DNA of 64,000 nucleotides from Timema cristinae (taxonomy: Eukaryota > Arthropoda > Insecta > Phasmatodea > Timematidae). Under the pieces are notes generated by a model. It made no database searches, was not told the origin of the DNA, and saw only the letters and a list, made by a program, of their open reading frames with translations. Of this stretch, positions 22,990-34,126 are shown in pieces; position 1 is the first letter of the stretch, and each line of letters begins with the position of its first letter. A program made the translations under genes and the position numbers. The DNA is taken from NCBI GenBank assembly GCA_039000515.1, contig JBCFYV010000012.1:122224605-122288604 (forward strand), written 5' to 3'.

Positions 22990-23275
22990 GACCTACCCCT
23001 TGCTTCTTGAACCCCTTGTCACTAGTGTCAAAACTAACCAATAGGAGAACTCCTGGCAACTTGATGCTGTGAAGGCTGGCTTCCTATTGGGTAAGGGAAG
23101 CCAGCACATCGCCTGATTTTCAACTAGAACGAAGGTAGTTTTTTTAAAAGAAAGAAAGTTTTAAAACTAATATATTGAAATTACTTCTGAAAACGCCTGA
23201 CTGATCCTCCATGGATTAAAAGGAAAATATCATTACACTGTTATTTTTTTTCCCTTGGAAGGTGAGGATATAAGT
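22610..23275 (+). mobile_element. Dispersed element E, copy 1 (CCAAT-containing)
   Basis: It is colinear with 51165-52480: TTATCACACGGCTATGACGA, CACTGTAGGATTAATGATTG, GAAATTAGTAAAG, GAGAGCCAAAG, TGACCTACCCCTTGCTTCTT, CTAACCAATAGGAGAACTC, and GATCCTCCATGGATTAAAAG. A TA microsatellite (22960-22989) interrupts it. The TATA-like run, the ATTGG/CCAAT motifs and the absence of coding suggest a promoter-bearing non-coding element, but its class is unknown. Confidence 0.6.
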
Positions 23276-23304
23276 ATTTGAGTAAAGATTGATTCTAAGG
23301 AGAA

Positions 23305-23614
23305 TATTATTATTATTATTATTATTATATTATTATTATAGCACCGCGTCTTACTACCCGTTCGGGCTGTACGCACTTACGCTAATGTGTAATGGTAAGG
23401 TGATTGTGAGATGAAATGAAGGACCTACAGTTTAACGTGGGATCCGAACCACGGTGGAGTCCGGGACATTCTCCACATTCACAAGTTGTGATTAATACAC
23501 GTCAGAGGTGAAGGAAGGGTTTGGTAATCAGATAAATCTGTGCCGGGACCGAGGATTGAACCCTGACCCCAGCTCAGAAGTCCGACAGCTTACCACTAGA
23601 CCGCCAGGTCACCC
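23305..23614 (-). mobile_element. SINE-A, full length, minus strand
   Basis: It begins with a TTA trinucleotide run (23305-23340) and the shared tail in reverse (GCACCGCGTCTTACTACCCG). It ends in the head (GACCGCCAGGTCACC). About 20 bp are deleted from the body near 23497. It abuts a SINE-B fragment in the opposite orientation. Confidence 0.85.
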
Positions 23615-23621
23615 TAAGTTG

Positions 23622-23797
23622 CTGACGACGAGGATATCGGGGTTCGAGTACCAGTCGGGAGTACTGAACGTGGTTTTCCAATATCCCTCCATACAAATAC
23701 GGGTATATTTCACTTAAAATTATCTCTTCCACATTATTTATCCCCTAGCGTAATTGATTATCCGTACGGGTAGTAAGACGAGGAGAACAAGGAACAA
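23622..23797 (+). mobile_element. SINE-B, 5'-truncated or interrupted
   Basis: It starts within the variable arm (GACGACGAGGATATC), has box B GGGTTCGAGTACC and the body (CCTCCATACAAATACGGGTA), and ends CCGTACGGGTAGTAAGACGA. Its missing first 40 bp lie where SINE-A is inserted, so SINE-A may have landed in it. Confidence 0.65.
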
Positions 23798-25305
23798 CAT
23801 GCCATGTGTTGTAGCACCCGGGACCTCCTGAGAGTGGTGTGGCGTGCTAGCAGCCCAGACCCAAATTATGAAGGAGAACAAGGAGAACCAGTGTCTGCAA
23901 TACAAACAGTGGCGTAGCTTGGAACGTTTATTTTGTCATAACATTAATATATCAAGGTCAAACACTTATATCTCGCACAGGTGTATGGTGGAGGGCAAAG
24001 CCGAGCTCCGTGTGTTTATATTCCCCGAGTAACGTGTATTACTACCCATCCATGATGTATATACAATTTGTTAAACCAATTTTAGGAAGTTGTAGTTACG
24101 AGAAAACATCAAAACCGAATGAACTACTCATTTTCAAAGGTCGGGGCCCCAGAATGTGTCAGTCCAACCTAATTTTCAGAAAACTAAAAAAAAATGTGTA
24201 GTGCTTAGAAGGTTAGTTGAAAAAATATCTAAACTATATATATTATTTGGATGTCAATTTAAAAACCATTCATTGGTTTTTTTCCGCAATTCAATTTTTT
24301 TCAAATTATTTAAATTGCCGGACTTAGAACCTTTTAGTATGCGTTTTAAGAGTTTGAAATACCAAATTGACACTTTTTAAAATTTAACAATTTGTTTATA
24401 TATACATAATTACATTTTTAAAAACATTTAGGGTTGTTCAAACATATTTCACCTTGAAAATCAAAAATTAAAACCACGCAATTTATAGCAAAATTCTTTA
24501 TAAATAGACATTTTTTTTATACAAAAACAGCGTTTTTGAAATGTTTTAAGCTTTTCTTAAAACCTAAAAGTTACATCCATAGCTTGATCTTGAAACTATT
24601 CCTCTAAATGATGATTTAAAAAAACATACAAAAATGACAGTTTTTAAATAAACATTTTTAATGCCATTTCAGTGTTGCCAACGTAAACAAAAAGGTTCAA
24701 AGTCAGTGACTCATAACGTTTTTGTTTGCTTCAGGATTTTACACACCCCCTATTATTATTTTTAGAGAGACTGATAAATTAAAACGTTTATGCAGATAAA
24801 GGATTTTATATTAAGGAATCACTTCCCGCCACTAACTCAAAATGAGTGACTTAGAAGCTTTTATTACTCCCCGATTCCTATATCTATGGATAATATAACA
24901 AAGAGAGAGAGAAATGGGAGAGGGGTAGTTTTAAAAGTTATTGTCGTGGTGTGAAGGGGTAAACAAAATTAAACGCCGAAATCTCCAAATCTATGGAAAG
25001 ATGACAAGTAAACCTTTAACTGAAAGTGTAGTGAGGCCTCATTCTATACAAGTTTCCCCAGTAAAAATGTTTTCAAAGTATTTTAGTGCGATAACATCTA
25101 TTCTTTTGTCTCTCTCTCCTTTATTTAGTTTCATTTATTTTATTTTAATAAGCTCATAAATGTACAATCATTAATGTGGAAAATATTTTTTATTTTTGTA
25201 CAGATATTATAAACTAGTTTTTAGCACATAAGCATTAAATTAAATGCACATTCTTTATTAGCGTAAGAAAGGGTGCTGGCCTTAACTTCACCCAAATAAA
25301 GACGA

Positions 25306-25307
<2 letters not shown>
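23798..25307. other. AT-rich region without supported gene
   Basis: Several short ORFs of 62-74 codons overlap here. None has recognisable motifs and the composition is strongly AT-rich. No tRNA-like heads or inverted repeats were found. Confidence 0.45.

Positions 25308-25347
<40 letters not shown>
25308..25347. repeat. TTA trinucleotide microsatellite
   Basis: About 13 TTA units. Such runs end SINE-A and SINE-B copies elsewhere, but no SINE body follows this one. Confidence 0.9.
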
Positions 25348-25349
<2 letters not shown>

Positions 25350-25765
25350 CTGCAACTATTCAATGGCTTACACTGATGTGATAAAGAAAGTAGGCCTTGT
25401 CAGAAGAAGTCTATCAAAATGTTTGCAGCCCCGAGTAACTAGACCCCCCACGTATCAGGAAAACAGACTACACGAGACTAACGCCTTAGTCCCCCTGCCC
25501 TCCTATGCGAGTGGGGGAGTACTTATTTTAGAAGTTCAATAAGGATGATGACCTTGGGTGACAGGACCTGCAATTGTACACAGTTTGGAAACCAGTCTAG
25601 GCTCCATTTGTGGCTTCATCCTCTAGCACCGTAAGAGGCCACCCGAACCACTCAGCCAAAGTCTGGAGATTTAGTAGCTTGTCGTTCTAATTGACGGAGA
25701 TATTGAAACTTAGCCATTTATAGGGGAGTCTTCTGTTCCAATAGCAGGTGTGAACTGCAGACAGA

Positions 25766-25936
25766 ACCCTTCCTTCACCTCTGACAAGACATCTTGTGAA
25801 TGTGGGGAATGCCAGGCCTCCACCGTGGTTCGGATTCCACGTTAAACTGTAGGTCCTCCATTTCATCTCACAATCACCCTACCATTACACATTAGCGTAA
25901 GTGCGTATAACCCGAACGGGTAGTAAGACGCGGTGC

Positions 25937-25982
<46 letters not shown>
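25766..25982 (+). mobile_element. SINE-A, 5'-truncated, with target-site duplication
   Basis: The copy starts in mid-body at CCCTTCCTTCACCTC, lacks the tRNA head, and ends in the shared tail plus about 15 AAT units. AACTGCAGACAGA flanks it exactly on both sides (25753-25765 and 25983-25995). That duplication and the 5' truncation are typical of LINE-driven insertion. Confidence 0.9.
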
Positions 25983-25985
<3 letters not shown>

Positions 25986-26037
25986 TGCAGACAGACCAGC
26001 AGCACACTGGCAGTTATCACTAACTAAAGGAACTGTA

Positions 26038-26265
26038 CAGTAGCCTCGTGGCTTCTTTGGTGCTGACTGACAGCTCACAGCTGACTTCTGACAATCAAAA
26101 TTTAGGTATATACCAAAATTTTGTCTGTCAGAAGTGACAGCTGCTAAACACATGTTTTTGCAGATCATATGGTTCGGCGTAGGGATACATAATTTGGTCT
26201 GGTAACTTTTCAAAGCTGTTAGCTGTGAGCTGTCAGTCAGCACCAAAGAAGCCACGGGGCTACTG
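26038..26265. mobile_element. Tc1/mariner-like MITE, TA-flanked, copy 2
   Basis: Terminal inverted repeats of about 45 bp begin CAGTAGCCTCGTGGCTTCTT on the left and, reverse-complemented, CAGTAGCCCCGTGGCTTCTT on the right. TA flanks both ends (26036-26037, 26266-26267). The interior matches 12293-12504. It lies 55 bp after the truncated SINE-A. Confidence 0.88.
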
Positions 26266-26402
26266 TAGTTTGTCTACTAGTTTCTAAGGATAGCATTTTA
26301 TGACAACTAGAAAAATCTAGTTTCATATATTCGTACATCAAGTCATGTGATCTGCAGCTGTCACTTCTGATGGATACTATCTGTTCAAGATACACGCATA
26401 TA

Positions 26403-26586
26403 TGTAACTCTAATGGGTTAGTGATGGAAAAGAGAGGGTTTTAGAGGTAATCTACTCACATTTGCGTGGAAGGAGAGTGGAAAACCACGTAGAAAGAACC
26501 ACCCTCAGTAGACGCAACCGGGATTAGATCCCCAACCTACCCTAACGCGAGAATGACGTCTTAGAGCACTCTGCCACTGAAGAGAC
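26403..26586 (-). mobile_element. SINE-B, tail missing
   Basis: The minus strand shows the body (GGTTTTCCACTCTCCTTCCA, CGCAAATGTGAG), a damaged box B and the head region CACTCGG-like near 26570. The sequence TGACGTCTTAGAGCACTC is the decayed head. Confidence 0.6.
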
Positions 26587-26601
26587 TACAGTAACTGCAG
26601 T

Positions 26602-26613
26602 GTTGACGTCAAC
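26602..26613. promoter_or_regulatory. CRE-like 12-bp palindrome
   Basis: GTTGACGTCAAC is a perfect palindrome containing the TGACGTCA octamer. One of eight such octamers in the window. No promoter context was found. Confidence 0.25.
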
Positions 26614-26869
26614 AAATGTGTTTGTTTCAAAAAAGCCCTTCTTATGAAAATTGAACTGTACCTCTCCTGGCTCTATCAAGAGATGAAAAAGAGTTTAAGA
26701 CCATCCATCAAATTGCCGCTCCCTCCCCCCCTCCCAAGTGTTACGAAGTGATGCCCCAACAAACTTGCACTTGGCAGTGAGCAAGTGTTACAAGTGGATG
26801 GGTGTGACCGTGGATAGTTCTATATAAGTGATTGGTGCAACCACCCTTGCACTAAACACGCAGGAAAGG

Positions 26870-27195
26870 TCAGGGTTTTTTTTATAGCAAAACATTCTTT
26901 TTTGCACTAAAGTAAGTAAAATATTGCTCCAGTAGAAACAGAGTTTAATTTTCTTCACATGGTGATATCAACAGTTGTTGAATATCTGTCATGAACATAG
27001 CGACATTGGATGAGAAACTTTTCAAATGAAGATAAAATTCAGTTGATAAATTCCAGGCTACTCTTGACAGATATTCAACAAGTTTTGATATTAACATGTG
27101 ATGGAAATTAAGCTCTATGTTTCTAATGGGAAAATATTATACTTCTTTTGACCAAGCAAATGTTTTGATGTAAAAACTGCCCTTAGCGCGCTTTC
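26870..27195. mobile_element. TTAA-type fold-back MITE, ends decayed
   Basis: The left arm ATTGCTCCAGTAGAAACAGA, CACATGGTGATATCAACAGT and TGTTGAATATCTGTC pairs with the right arm GACAGATATTCAACAAG, TTGATATTAACATGTG and TTTTGATGTAAAAACTGC. The order matches the copies at 40840 and 46490. The terminal TTAA motifs are not identifiable. Confidence 0.7.
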
Positions 27196-27210
27196 CCTAG
27201 ACTACCAGCT

Positions 27211-27232
27211 ATATATATATATATATATATAT
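27211..27232. repeat. AT microsatellite
   Basis: Eleven alternating AT units just right of the MITE remnant. Confidence 0.85.
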
Positions 27233-29120
27233 CCTATAAGCTTATCAAACCTAAAAACGAAAAAATAGTTTCCGTTTTTTGGTCTATCTTAAAATATGTT
27301 TAGTCAATTTTTTTTAAATAAGCATAACTCTAAGTATACTACTATACGGAGAAGAAAATAATCATGGTGTGTTTTTAGAACTTTAATTTTGTGGTATGAA
27401 ATTCTCGATCATCGCTTGATAAAAGTTAAAGAGGATCTAGAATGTATTCAATTCTTCATAGCTGGATATTCTAAGAGAGATACACGTGTGTAGTTGACCT
27501 TGATCCTAACAAAGGTTAACTTGTGACCAAAATGAAGTGTGTAAGACAGTACGAGACGAGATTAGGAACTTCTCAAAGAAATGTTATGTGATAAAAGAAA
27601 TCTTAGGGAAAATAATAGGCTGACCAATGCCATGATTGATAAGATGCTAAATGATTGTAATTGCTCTTTGTGCTATCACCAGCAGTGTTGAATTCATCTC
27701 AAAAGAAATATGGGAAATTCTCTTTCATCCAAGGAAAGGTTGCCGGAATTATACCACCTATATCATTTCTTTCTTCTTTTCCCCCAAATTAATATATTCG
27801 TCAAACCTAAAAATTCTTCACACCACCATAAAATAAGTACTTTAAACTATAACAGAAAATTGTTAGTACAATTTCATTTAAAAACTTTATGGGAGAAAAT
27901 CATTGTTTCCTCAAACCTTACATTCGGTAGGATTTCGATAACCAGTTTCATTAAATTGTATCTTTGTTTCCAAAATCTTACTTATATGTAGTTTATAGCT
28001 GTAATTGTGAGCTGTAGATACATTCAATTGAAATACAATTGACAGATTAACACCAATAAAAACTAGTGTCATGATTAAATATGAATGTAAAAATGTATGC
28101 GTCAAAACTACTTCAAAACTACCTGTAAGATTTTGGAACCAAGCAAGAGTAGGGTTTAGGTGCCACGGAGTTCCAAGCGAATAAATATTTTAACCTAAAA
28201 CCAGTGCGAATAACACAAAAACACGCGATAGTGTGAATACACGCCAACACGCGACGTATTACTATTTATTAAAACAGTATTTCCATAACATGGAAGCTGG
28301 AAAATAGCATCAGCTTACCTAGAATTACACAAAGTGATTTCTTTCACGTCCTAAATGTGTTATAGTCGCACGGTTAACTGAGAAAGCCGGGATATAAAAT
28401 TTAGTTCCTAATTGAACCGCTAGATAATGGCGAGATTACAAGAGAATGAGTTGGGCAACTTCCCCCTATCACTGAGAGAAGATTAGCCTCTGCACGAAAA
28501 GTGTCCCAAAGGAAATGATAACTGATGGTCCTAAAGAGATAAAGCTAATGACAAGAAGTAGACTCATAACCGTCCATGACGGATCTGCTTCTTGATGAAG
28601 TGCGGGCTATGAAACTAATATTAGAAAGATTGACTGCTCCAGATTTTATAAATGCTTGTGTGGAAAGACATACAACAGCACGAGTCAATCAATTGTTCTA
28701 AAAACATAAAATTATCGAGCTGTACTCAAACTACAAATAATAAATGCTGTTTGCCATTTTAATAGTGTACATAAAATAATTAATACCAAAGCCGGGGTGG
28801 GGGTGGGGTTGTTCATCCCCCTCTCATCTCTAAATTTTATTAACAAGATATATATGGATTTATTTATGGTTCACACAATATCAAAATTAAGATACAAGTA
28901 CAAATTAGGGGGCTGTGTTACCATAAAAAGCACTTCAGAGAACTTCTAGAGGTGTTTAATCATATAGAATTGCCTGTAGTCTCTTGTAAACCCCCCCCTG
29001 AAATAGTTGGCCTTGATGAATACTATACCAACCAGCTATACACTAGCTGGATGAAATAATATGTCATATGACGGATAAATATATGCAACAATTCAAGCAT
29101 ATCGGAAAAGAAATAGTGCA
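27233..29120. other. AT-rich region without supported gene
   Basis: ORFs of 61-93 codons at 27651-28105 overlap one another on both strands and show no domain. I recognise no repeat family in this 1.9 kb. It is the longest stretch for which I have no explanation. Confidence 0.45.
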
Positions 29121-29243
29121 GAATGAATCCAAAAGGAAGGGAAAAAAGCCCTCCCTCAGAACACACGGCCATGATTCAAGCCCCGGTCTCCCAGTCACTG
29201 GCACGAGGGTGGCGGCATAGACCGTGAGACCACCGATGTGGGT
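29121..29243 (-). mobile_element. SINE-B, head-proximal fragment
   Basis: The minus strand carries CCCACATCGGTGGTCTCACG (head), the variable-arm region and box B GGGGCTTGAATCATGG. The body is reduced to GAGGGCTTTTTTCCC. Confidence 0.5.
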
Positions 29244-29752
29244 TTTGTTTGAGTGTTTTATTATTTTCTAGTCTGAAAGGTGAGATCGGGTGCCATTATG
29301 TTGTAACAACCTTGTGCTGTGAGCCAACACCAAGGAATATACGACAGGATCATGTTACAAAAGTCGTCAAGACATTCAACGTAAGCTCGAGAGAGTATTG
29401 TAACGCGGGGGACGCCCCACACTGACCATAGAGTCTGTGCAAAGTCTGGCAGAGGTGGTTCGACGCCTTAGGTGCAAGGCAATAAAATAAAGTACAGTAA
29501 TTAAAACTTAATGATCTTTTATATTTAGAGAACATGTATTGTTTACGAAGGCGACTGTAATATCGCCGGCATGAAACGGGTCGTTCTCGTTGGACCAGTT
29601 TTCATGTACCAGACTATACGACAAGGTCACCTCGTCGAGAAACAACTGCAACCTGTTCTTATCCCCAAATACTAACAGGGTCGTTCGAGGCCGTTCATCC
29701 AACACACGGGACAGGAGCGGTAACAGTTAACCTACACTGGCGACGTGAGTCC

Positions 29753-29945
29753 ATTATCCCATATCTCCACTACTGGCCGGTCTGAAAACATCACTACACT
29801 ATCCCATATCTCCACTACTGGCCGGTCTGAAAACATCACTACACTGTCTAGACACACACCCCGTCCGACACCAGGAAGACTCCGAGAAGACTCGATCCAG
29901 CTCTAGAGGGACTCTAAGAGGACTCTAGCCAGCTCTAGAGGGACT
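29753..29945. repeat. Two short tandem repeats (46 bp x2, about 34 bp x2)
   Basis: Positions 29753-29850 hold two copies of a unit starting TATCCCATATCTCCACTACT. Positions 29885-29945 hold two copies of a unit with CCAGCTCTAGAGGGACT. Confidence 0.8.
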
Positions 29946-29953
29946 AAGTGGAC

Positions 29954-30163
29954 TCATCTCAAGCTAATATTAATATCCAAAGCATGACAACACTTCCATG
30001 CGAACGTGTCTTCTCTAATTAACACGAGCCCATGTCGACAAGGTATGGTAAGGGAGTTACACGGGACTACCGCACTTACTATAATTACAGATATTATTAG
30101 TGCAACTAGCCGCCACAATGTCACAGCCAACACGACCAAAAATAATACACTTAACAATGTCAC
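29954..30163 (-). CDS. Hypothetical small hydrophobic ORF, possible first exon
   Basis: The 69-codon frame starts with an ATG at 30161-30163. Residues 1-35 are strongly hydrophobic (LLSVLFLVVLAVTL, then LVALIISVIIVSAVV), like a signal anchor or signal peptide plus a membrane segment. The rest is short and polar with two cysteine-containing stretches. A sequence matching the 5' splice-site core, GTAAGT, lies in frame around residue 29 (plus-strand ACTTAC at 30074-30079). The real product could therefore be an exon ending there. A CRE octamer lies 8 bp before the ATG. I recognise no family, and a hydrophobic ORF of this length can arise by chance in AT-rich DNA. Confidence 0.2.
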   Translation of the reverse strand: MTLLSVLFLVVLAVTLWRLVALIISVIIVSAVVPCNSLTIPCRHGLVLIREDTFAWKCCHALDINISLR

Positions 30164-30170
30164 CCATCTG

Positions 30171-30178
30171 TGACGTCA
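30171..30178. promoter_or_regulatory. CRE octamer TGACGTCA
   Basis: It lies just upstream (minus strand) of the hydrophobic ORF. Regulation by CREB/ATF is inference from the motif only. Confidence 0.25.
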
Positions 30179-31098
30179 CGACAAGTATTTGCGTTTTTCA
30201 TGGCGAGTTTTAAAGAGATAATACTAAAACGAAAACCAAGCATTCTTAAATAGTTATAAATATAATATTTCATTGACAAAACATTATAATTTCAAATTTT
30301 AAGTAGGTTTTACTAAAAGATTTTTTTTTAAATCGTCTACAACTCAGGATATTTGGTTTATTCATGGAAATGCACAGTAAGAATACTCCTTCCAGGATGT
30401 AGGGTCTAAACTAGCAAACAAGAAATAAGTTATTTTTTAATTGCAAGACAATGCTGTCCAGGCACGAAGAGTAGAGTGTTTATACCCGTCATAGGAAGGA
30501 GGGAAGTGTTATCAACAGATAAACTCAAAGACCTCGAAGGGTGACACTTCTTTTCTTCCCAGGATGAGCATCTTGTCTTCCCTCTGTGTCTAGTGCACAA
30601 GTATGATAGTGCTTAGAAGTGCTTCAAGCTAAGCTGCAACCCGCTTAATCTCTTTCTCCAGGTAGGTAGGGAACGTCGTCAATGAGGTGGAATGTTTCCA
30701 GGCGACCTTCGTATCAATGAGGCAATGACAACCAAACCAACACGTTTCCCGCTGATACGGCCAAAGTCCCAGACAAGGCCGAACCTCCAAATAGCTATAC
30801 ACATTTTTTGTACGAGCGGACATCTGAAAGGTTTTTTTTCCCCCTTTCAGAATCCTTCTAAATCAGGGCCACCCACCCTTAGGAGTATTTGGACGTACAG
30901 GGCCCCACGATCTGGGGGAGGGGCGGAAATTGTTGCTTGCACGCTCGTATAGTAAGTAACCTCTCTGTATAGGACTAAATCTGCCCAGGACCCCGCGTTT
31001 GATAAGGGCATTCCTGTACTTAATAAAAAAAGTCCTTTAAGAGATCCATTGCTACATAAATCAGTGTATAGAATAGCTGGGTTCATTGTCCACGTCAG
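30179..31098. other. No supported gene; hairpin fragment near 30815
   Basis: CTGAAAGG, a T/C run and CCTTTCAG near 30820-30845 form a small palindrome related to the element at 14455. ORFs of 64-86 codons overlap on opposite strands and look like noise. Confidence 0.4.
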
Positions 31099-33541
31099 TT
31101 AGTGGTTACTCTGGAACAAGGAGGAACTAACAAGAAACATGAAGGAGGTAAGTTGTTACTTTGTGGTAAGGAGGAACTCACAAGAAACATGGAGGAGGTA
31201 AGTGGTTACTCTGTGGTAAGGAGGAACTCACAAGAAACATGGAGGAGGTTAGTGGTTACTCTGGAACAAGGAGGAACTCTCAAGAAACATGGAGGAGGTT
31301 AGTGGTTACTCTGGAACAAGGAGGAACTCTCAAGAAACATGGAGGAGGTTAGTGGTTACTCTGTAGCAAGGAGGAACTCTCAAGAAACATGGAGGAGGTT
31401 AGTGGTTACTCTGTGGTAAGGAGGAACTCACAAGAAACATGGAGGAGGTAAGTGGTTACTCTGTGGTAAGGAGGAACTCTCAAGAAACATGGAGGAGGTA
31501 AGTGGTTACTTTGTGGAAAGGAGGAACTCACCAGAAACATGGAGGAGGTTAGTGGTTACTCTGGAACAAGGAGGAACTAACAAGAAACATGGCGGAGGTT
31601 AGTGGTTACTCTGGAACAAGGAGGAACTCTCAAGAAACATGGCGGAGGTTAGTGGTTACTCTGGAACAAGGAGGAACTCTCAAGAAACATGGAGGAGGTT
31701 AGTGGTTACTCTGTGGTAAGGAGGAACTCACAAGAAACATGGAGGAGGTTAGTGGTTACTCTGTAGCAAAGAGGAACTCACAAGAAACATGGAGGAGGTT
31801 AGTGGTTACTGTGGAGCAAGGAGGAACTCTCAAGAAACATGGAGGAGGTTAGTGGTTACTCTGGAACAAGGAGGAACTCTCAAGAAACATGGCGGAGGTT
31901 AGTGGTTACTCTGGAACAAGGAGGAACTCTCAAGAAACATGGAGGAGGTTAGTGGTTACTCTGGAAAGAGGAGGAACTCTCAAGAAACATGGAGGAGGTT
32001 AGTGGTTACTCTGTAGCAAGGAGGAACTCACCAGAAACATGGAGGAGGTTAGTGGTTACTCTGTGGTAAGGAGGAACTCACAAGAAACATGGAGGAGGTA
32101 AGTGGTTACTCTGTGGTAAGGAGGAACTCTCAAGAAACATGGAGGAGGTTAGTGGTTACTCTGTGGTAAGGAGGAACTCTCAAGAAACATGGAGGAGGTT
32201 AGTGGTTACTCTGTAGCAAGGAGGAACTCACCAGAAACATGGAGGAGGTTAGTGGTTACTCTGGAACAAGGAGGAACTCTCAAGAAACATGGAGGAGGTT
32301 AGTGGTTACTCTGTGGTAAGGAGGAACTCACAAGAAACATGGAGGAGGTAAGTGGTTACTCTGTGGTAAGGAGGAACTCTCAAGAAACATGGAGGAGGTA
32401 AGTGGTTACTTTGTGGAAAGGAGGAACTCACCAGAAACATGGAGGAGGTTAGTGGTTACTCTGGAACAAGGAGGAACTCTCAAGAAACATGGAGGAGGTT
32501 AGTGGTTACTCTGGAACAAGGAGGAACTCTCAAGAAACATGGAGGAGGTTAGTGGTTACTCTAGAACAAGGAGGAACTCACAGGAAACATGGAGGTTAGT
32601 GGTTACTTTGTGGTAAGGAGGAACTCACAAGAAACATGGAGGAGGTTAGTGGTTACTCTGGAACAAGGAGGAACTAACAAGAAACATGGAGGAGGTAAGT
32701 GGTTACTCTGTGGTAAGGAGGAACTCACAAGAAACATGGAGGAGGTAACTGGTTACTCTGTGGTAAGGAGGAACTCACAAGAAACATGGCGGAGGTTAGT
32801 GGTTACTCTGGAACAAGGAGGAACTCACAAGAAACATGGAGGAGGTAAGTGGTTACTCTGTAGCAAGGAGGAACTAACAAGAAACATGGAGGAGGTAAGT
32901 GGTTACTCTGTGGTAAGGAGGAACTCACAAGAAACATGGAGGAGGTAAGTGGTTACTCTGTGGTAAGGAGGAACTCACAAGAAACATGGAGGAGGTAACT
33001 GGTTACTCTGTGGTAAGGAGGAACTCACAAGAAACATGGAGGAGGTAAGTGGTTACTCTGTGGTAAGGAGGAACTCACAAGAAACATGGAGGAGGTAACT
33101 GGTTACTCTGTGGTAAGGAGGAACTCACAAGAAACATGGAGGTGGTTAGTGGTTACTCTGTGGTAAGGAGGAACTCTCAAGAAACATGGAGGAGGTTAGT
33201 GGTTACTTTGTGGTAAGGAGGAACTCTCAAGAAACATGGAGGAGGTTAGTGGTTACTCTGTGGTAAGGAGGAACCCACAAGAAGCATGGAGGAGGTTAGT
33301 GGTTACTCTGGAACAAGGAGGAACCCACAAGAAACATGGAGGAGGTAAATGGTTACTCTGTAACAAGGAGGAACTCTCAAGAAACATGGAGGAGGTAAGT
33401 GGTTACTCTGGAACAAGGAGGAACTCACAAGAAACATGGAGGAGGTAAGTGGTTACTCTGGAACAAGGAGGAACTTTCAAGAAACATGGAGGAGGTAAGT
33501 GGTTACTCTGGAACAAGGAGGAACTCACAAGAAACATGGAG
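31099..33541. repeat. Minisatellite, 50-bp unit, about 49 copies
   Basis: This is the largest array in the window. The unit reads AGTGGTTACTCTGTGGTAAG, GAGGAACTCACAAGAAACAT, GGAGGAGGTA, with variants GGAACAAG, GTAGCAAG, CTCTCAAG, CTCACCAG and GGTTAGT. Spacing is exactly 50 bp over most of the array. Fifteen units contain GAGGTAAGT, a perfect 5' splice-site consensus. A run of variants is duplicated at an offset of exactly 900 bp. The ORFs inside (60-119 codons) are artefacts. Confidence 0.97.
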
Positions 33542-33704
33542 GGCGAATAATACGTTTTACCGCTCGCAAAATAAATTGTAAGCTTTGCTAAAACTAAACT
33601 TAATGATGCTTCGATGAAAAAGTGTAATTTTGTTTTGGAGGAAGCCCTGTGTAGTCACTTACTGTCGTCTTCGGGATTTCTGGGAAGAAAAGAGATAAAG
33701 AGAG

Positions 33705-33731
33705 AGAGATATATATATATATATATATATA
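33705..33731. repeat. AT microsatellite
   Basis: About 13 AT units preceded by an AGAGAG run. Confidence 0.85.
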
Positions 33732-33886
33732 CAGAGGTGTAGAATAACGAGAGAGAAAGGAGTGGAGATTTAGGGAGATAGAAAATAAGAATAGTGAAAG
33801 ATTAAGAAGAGAAACGGAGAGCAGGAAAGGAGTGGAAGAATTAGATATTTAGTTGTACAAAAGAAGAGAAATATAGAGGAATGGGG

Positions 33887-34126
33887 GAAACAGCTAAAAG
33901 AGGAAGACAGAGAAGCATGGAGGGAAACAGCTAAAATGAGGAAGACATAGAAGCATGGAGGGAAACAGCTAAAAGAGGAAGACAGAAAAGCATGGAGGGA
34001 AACAGCTAAAAGAGGAAGACAGAGAAGCATGGAGGGAAACAGCTAAAAGAGGAAGACAGAGAAGCATGGAGGGAAACAGCTAAAAGAGGAAAACAGAGAA
34101 GCATGGAGGGAAACAACTAAAAGAGG
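33887..34126. repeat. Minisatellite, 36-bp unit, about 6.5 copies
   Basis: The purine-rich unit is AAGAGGAAGACAGAGAAGCA then TGGAGGGAAACAGCTA. The long purine tract could adopt triplex DNA. Confidence 0.92.

Noticed and set aside
31099..33541. CRISPR array
   Set aside because: Units are contiguous and all similar, with no unique spacers between conserved repeats, and the context is eukaryotic. The same applies to the other arrays.
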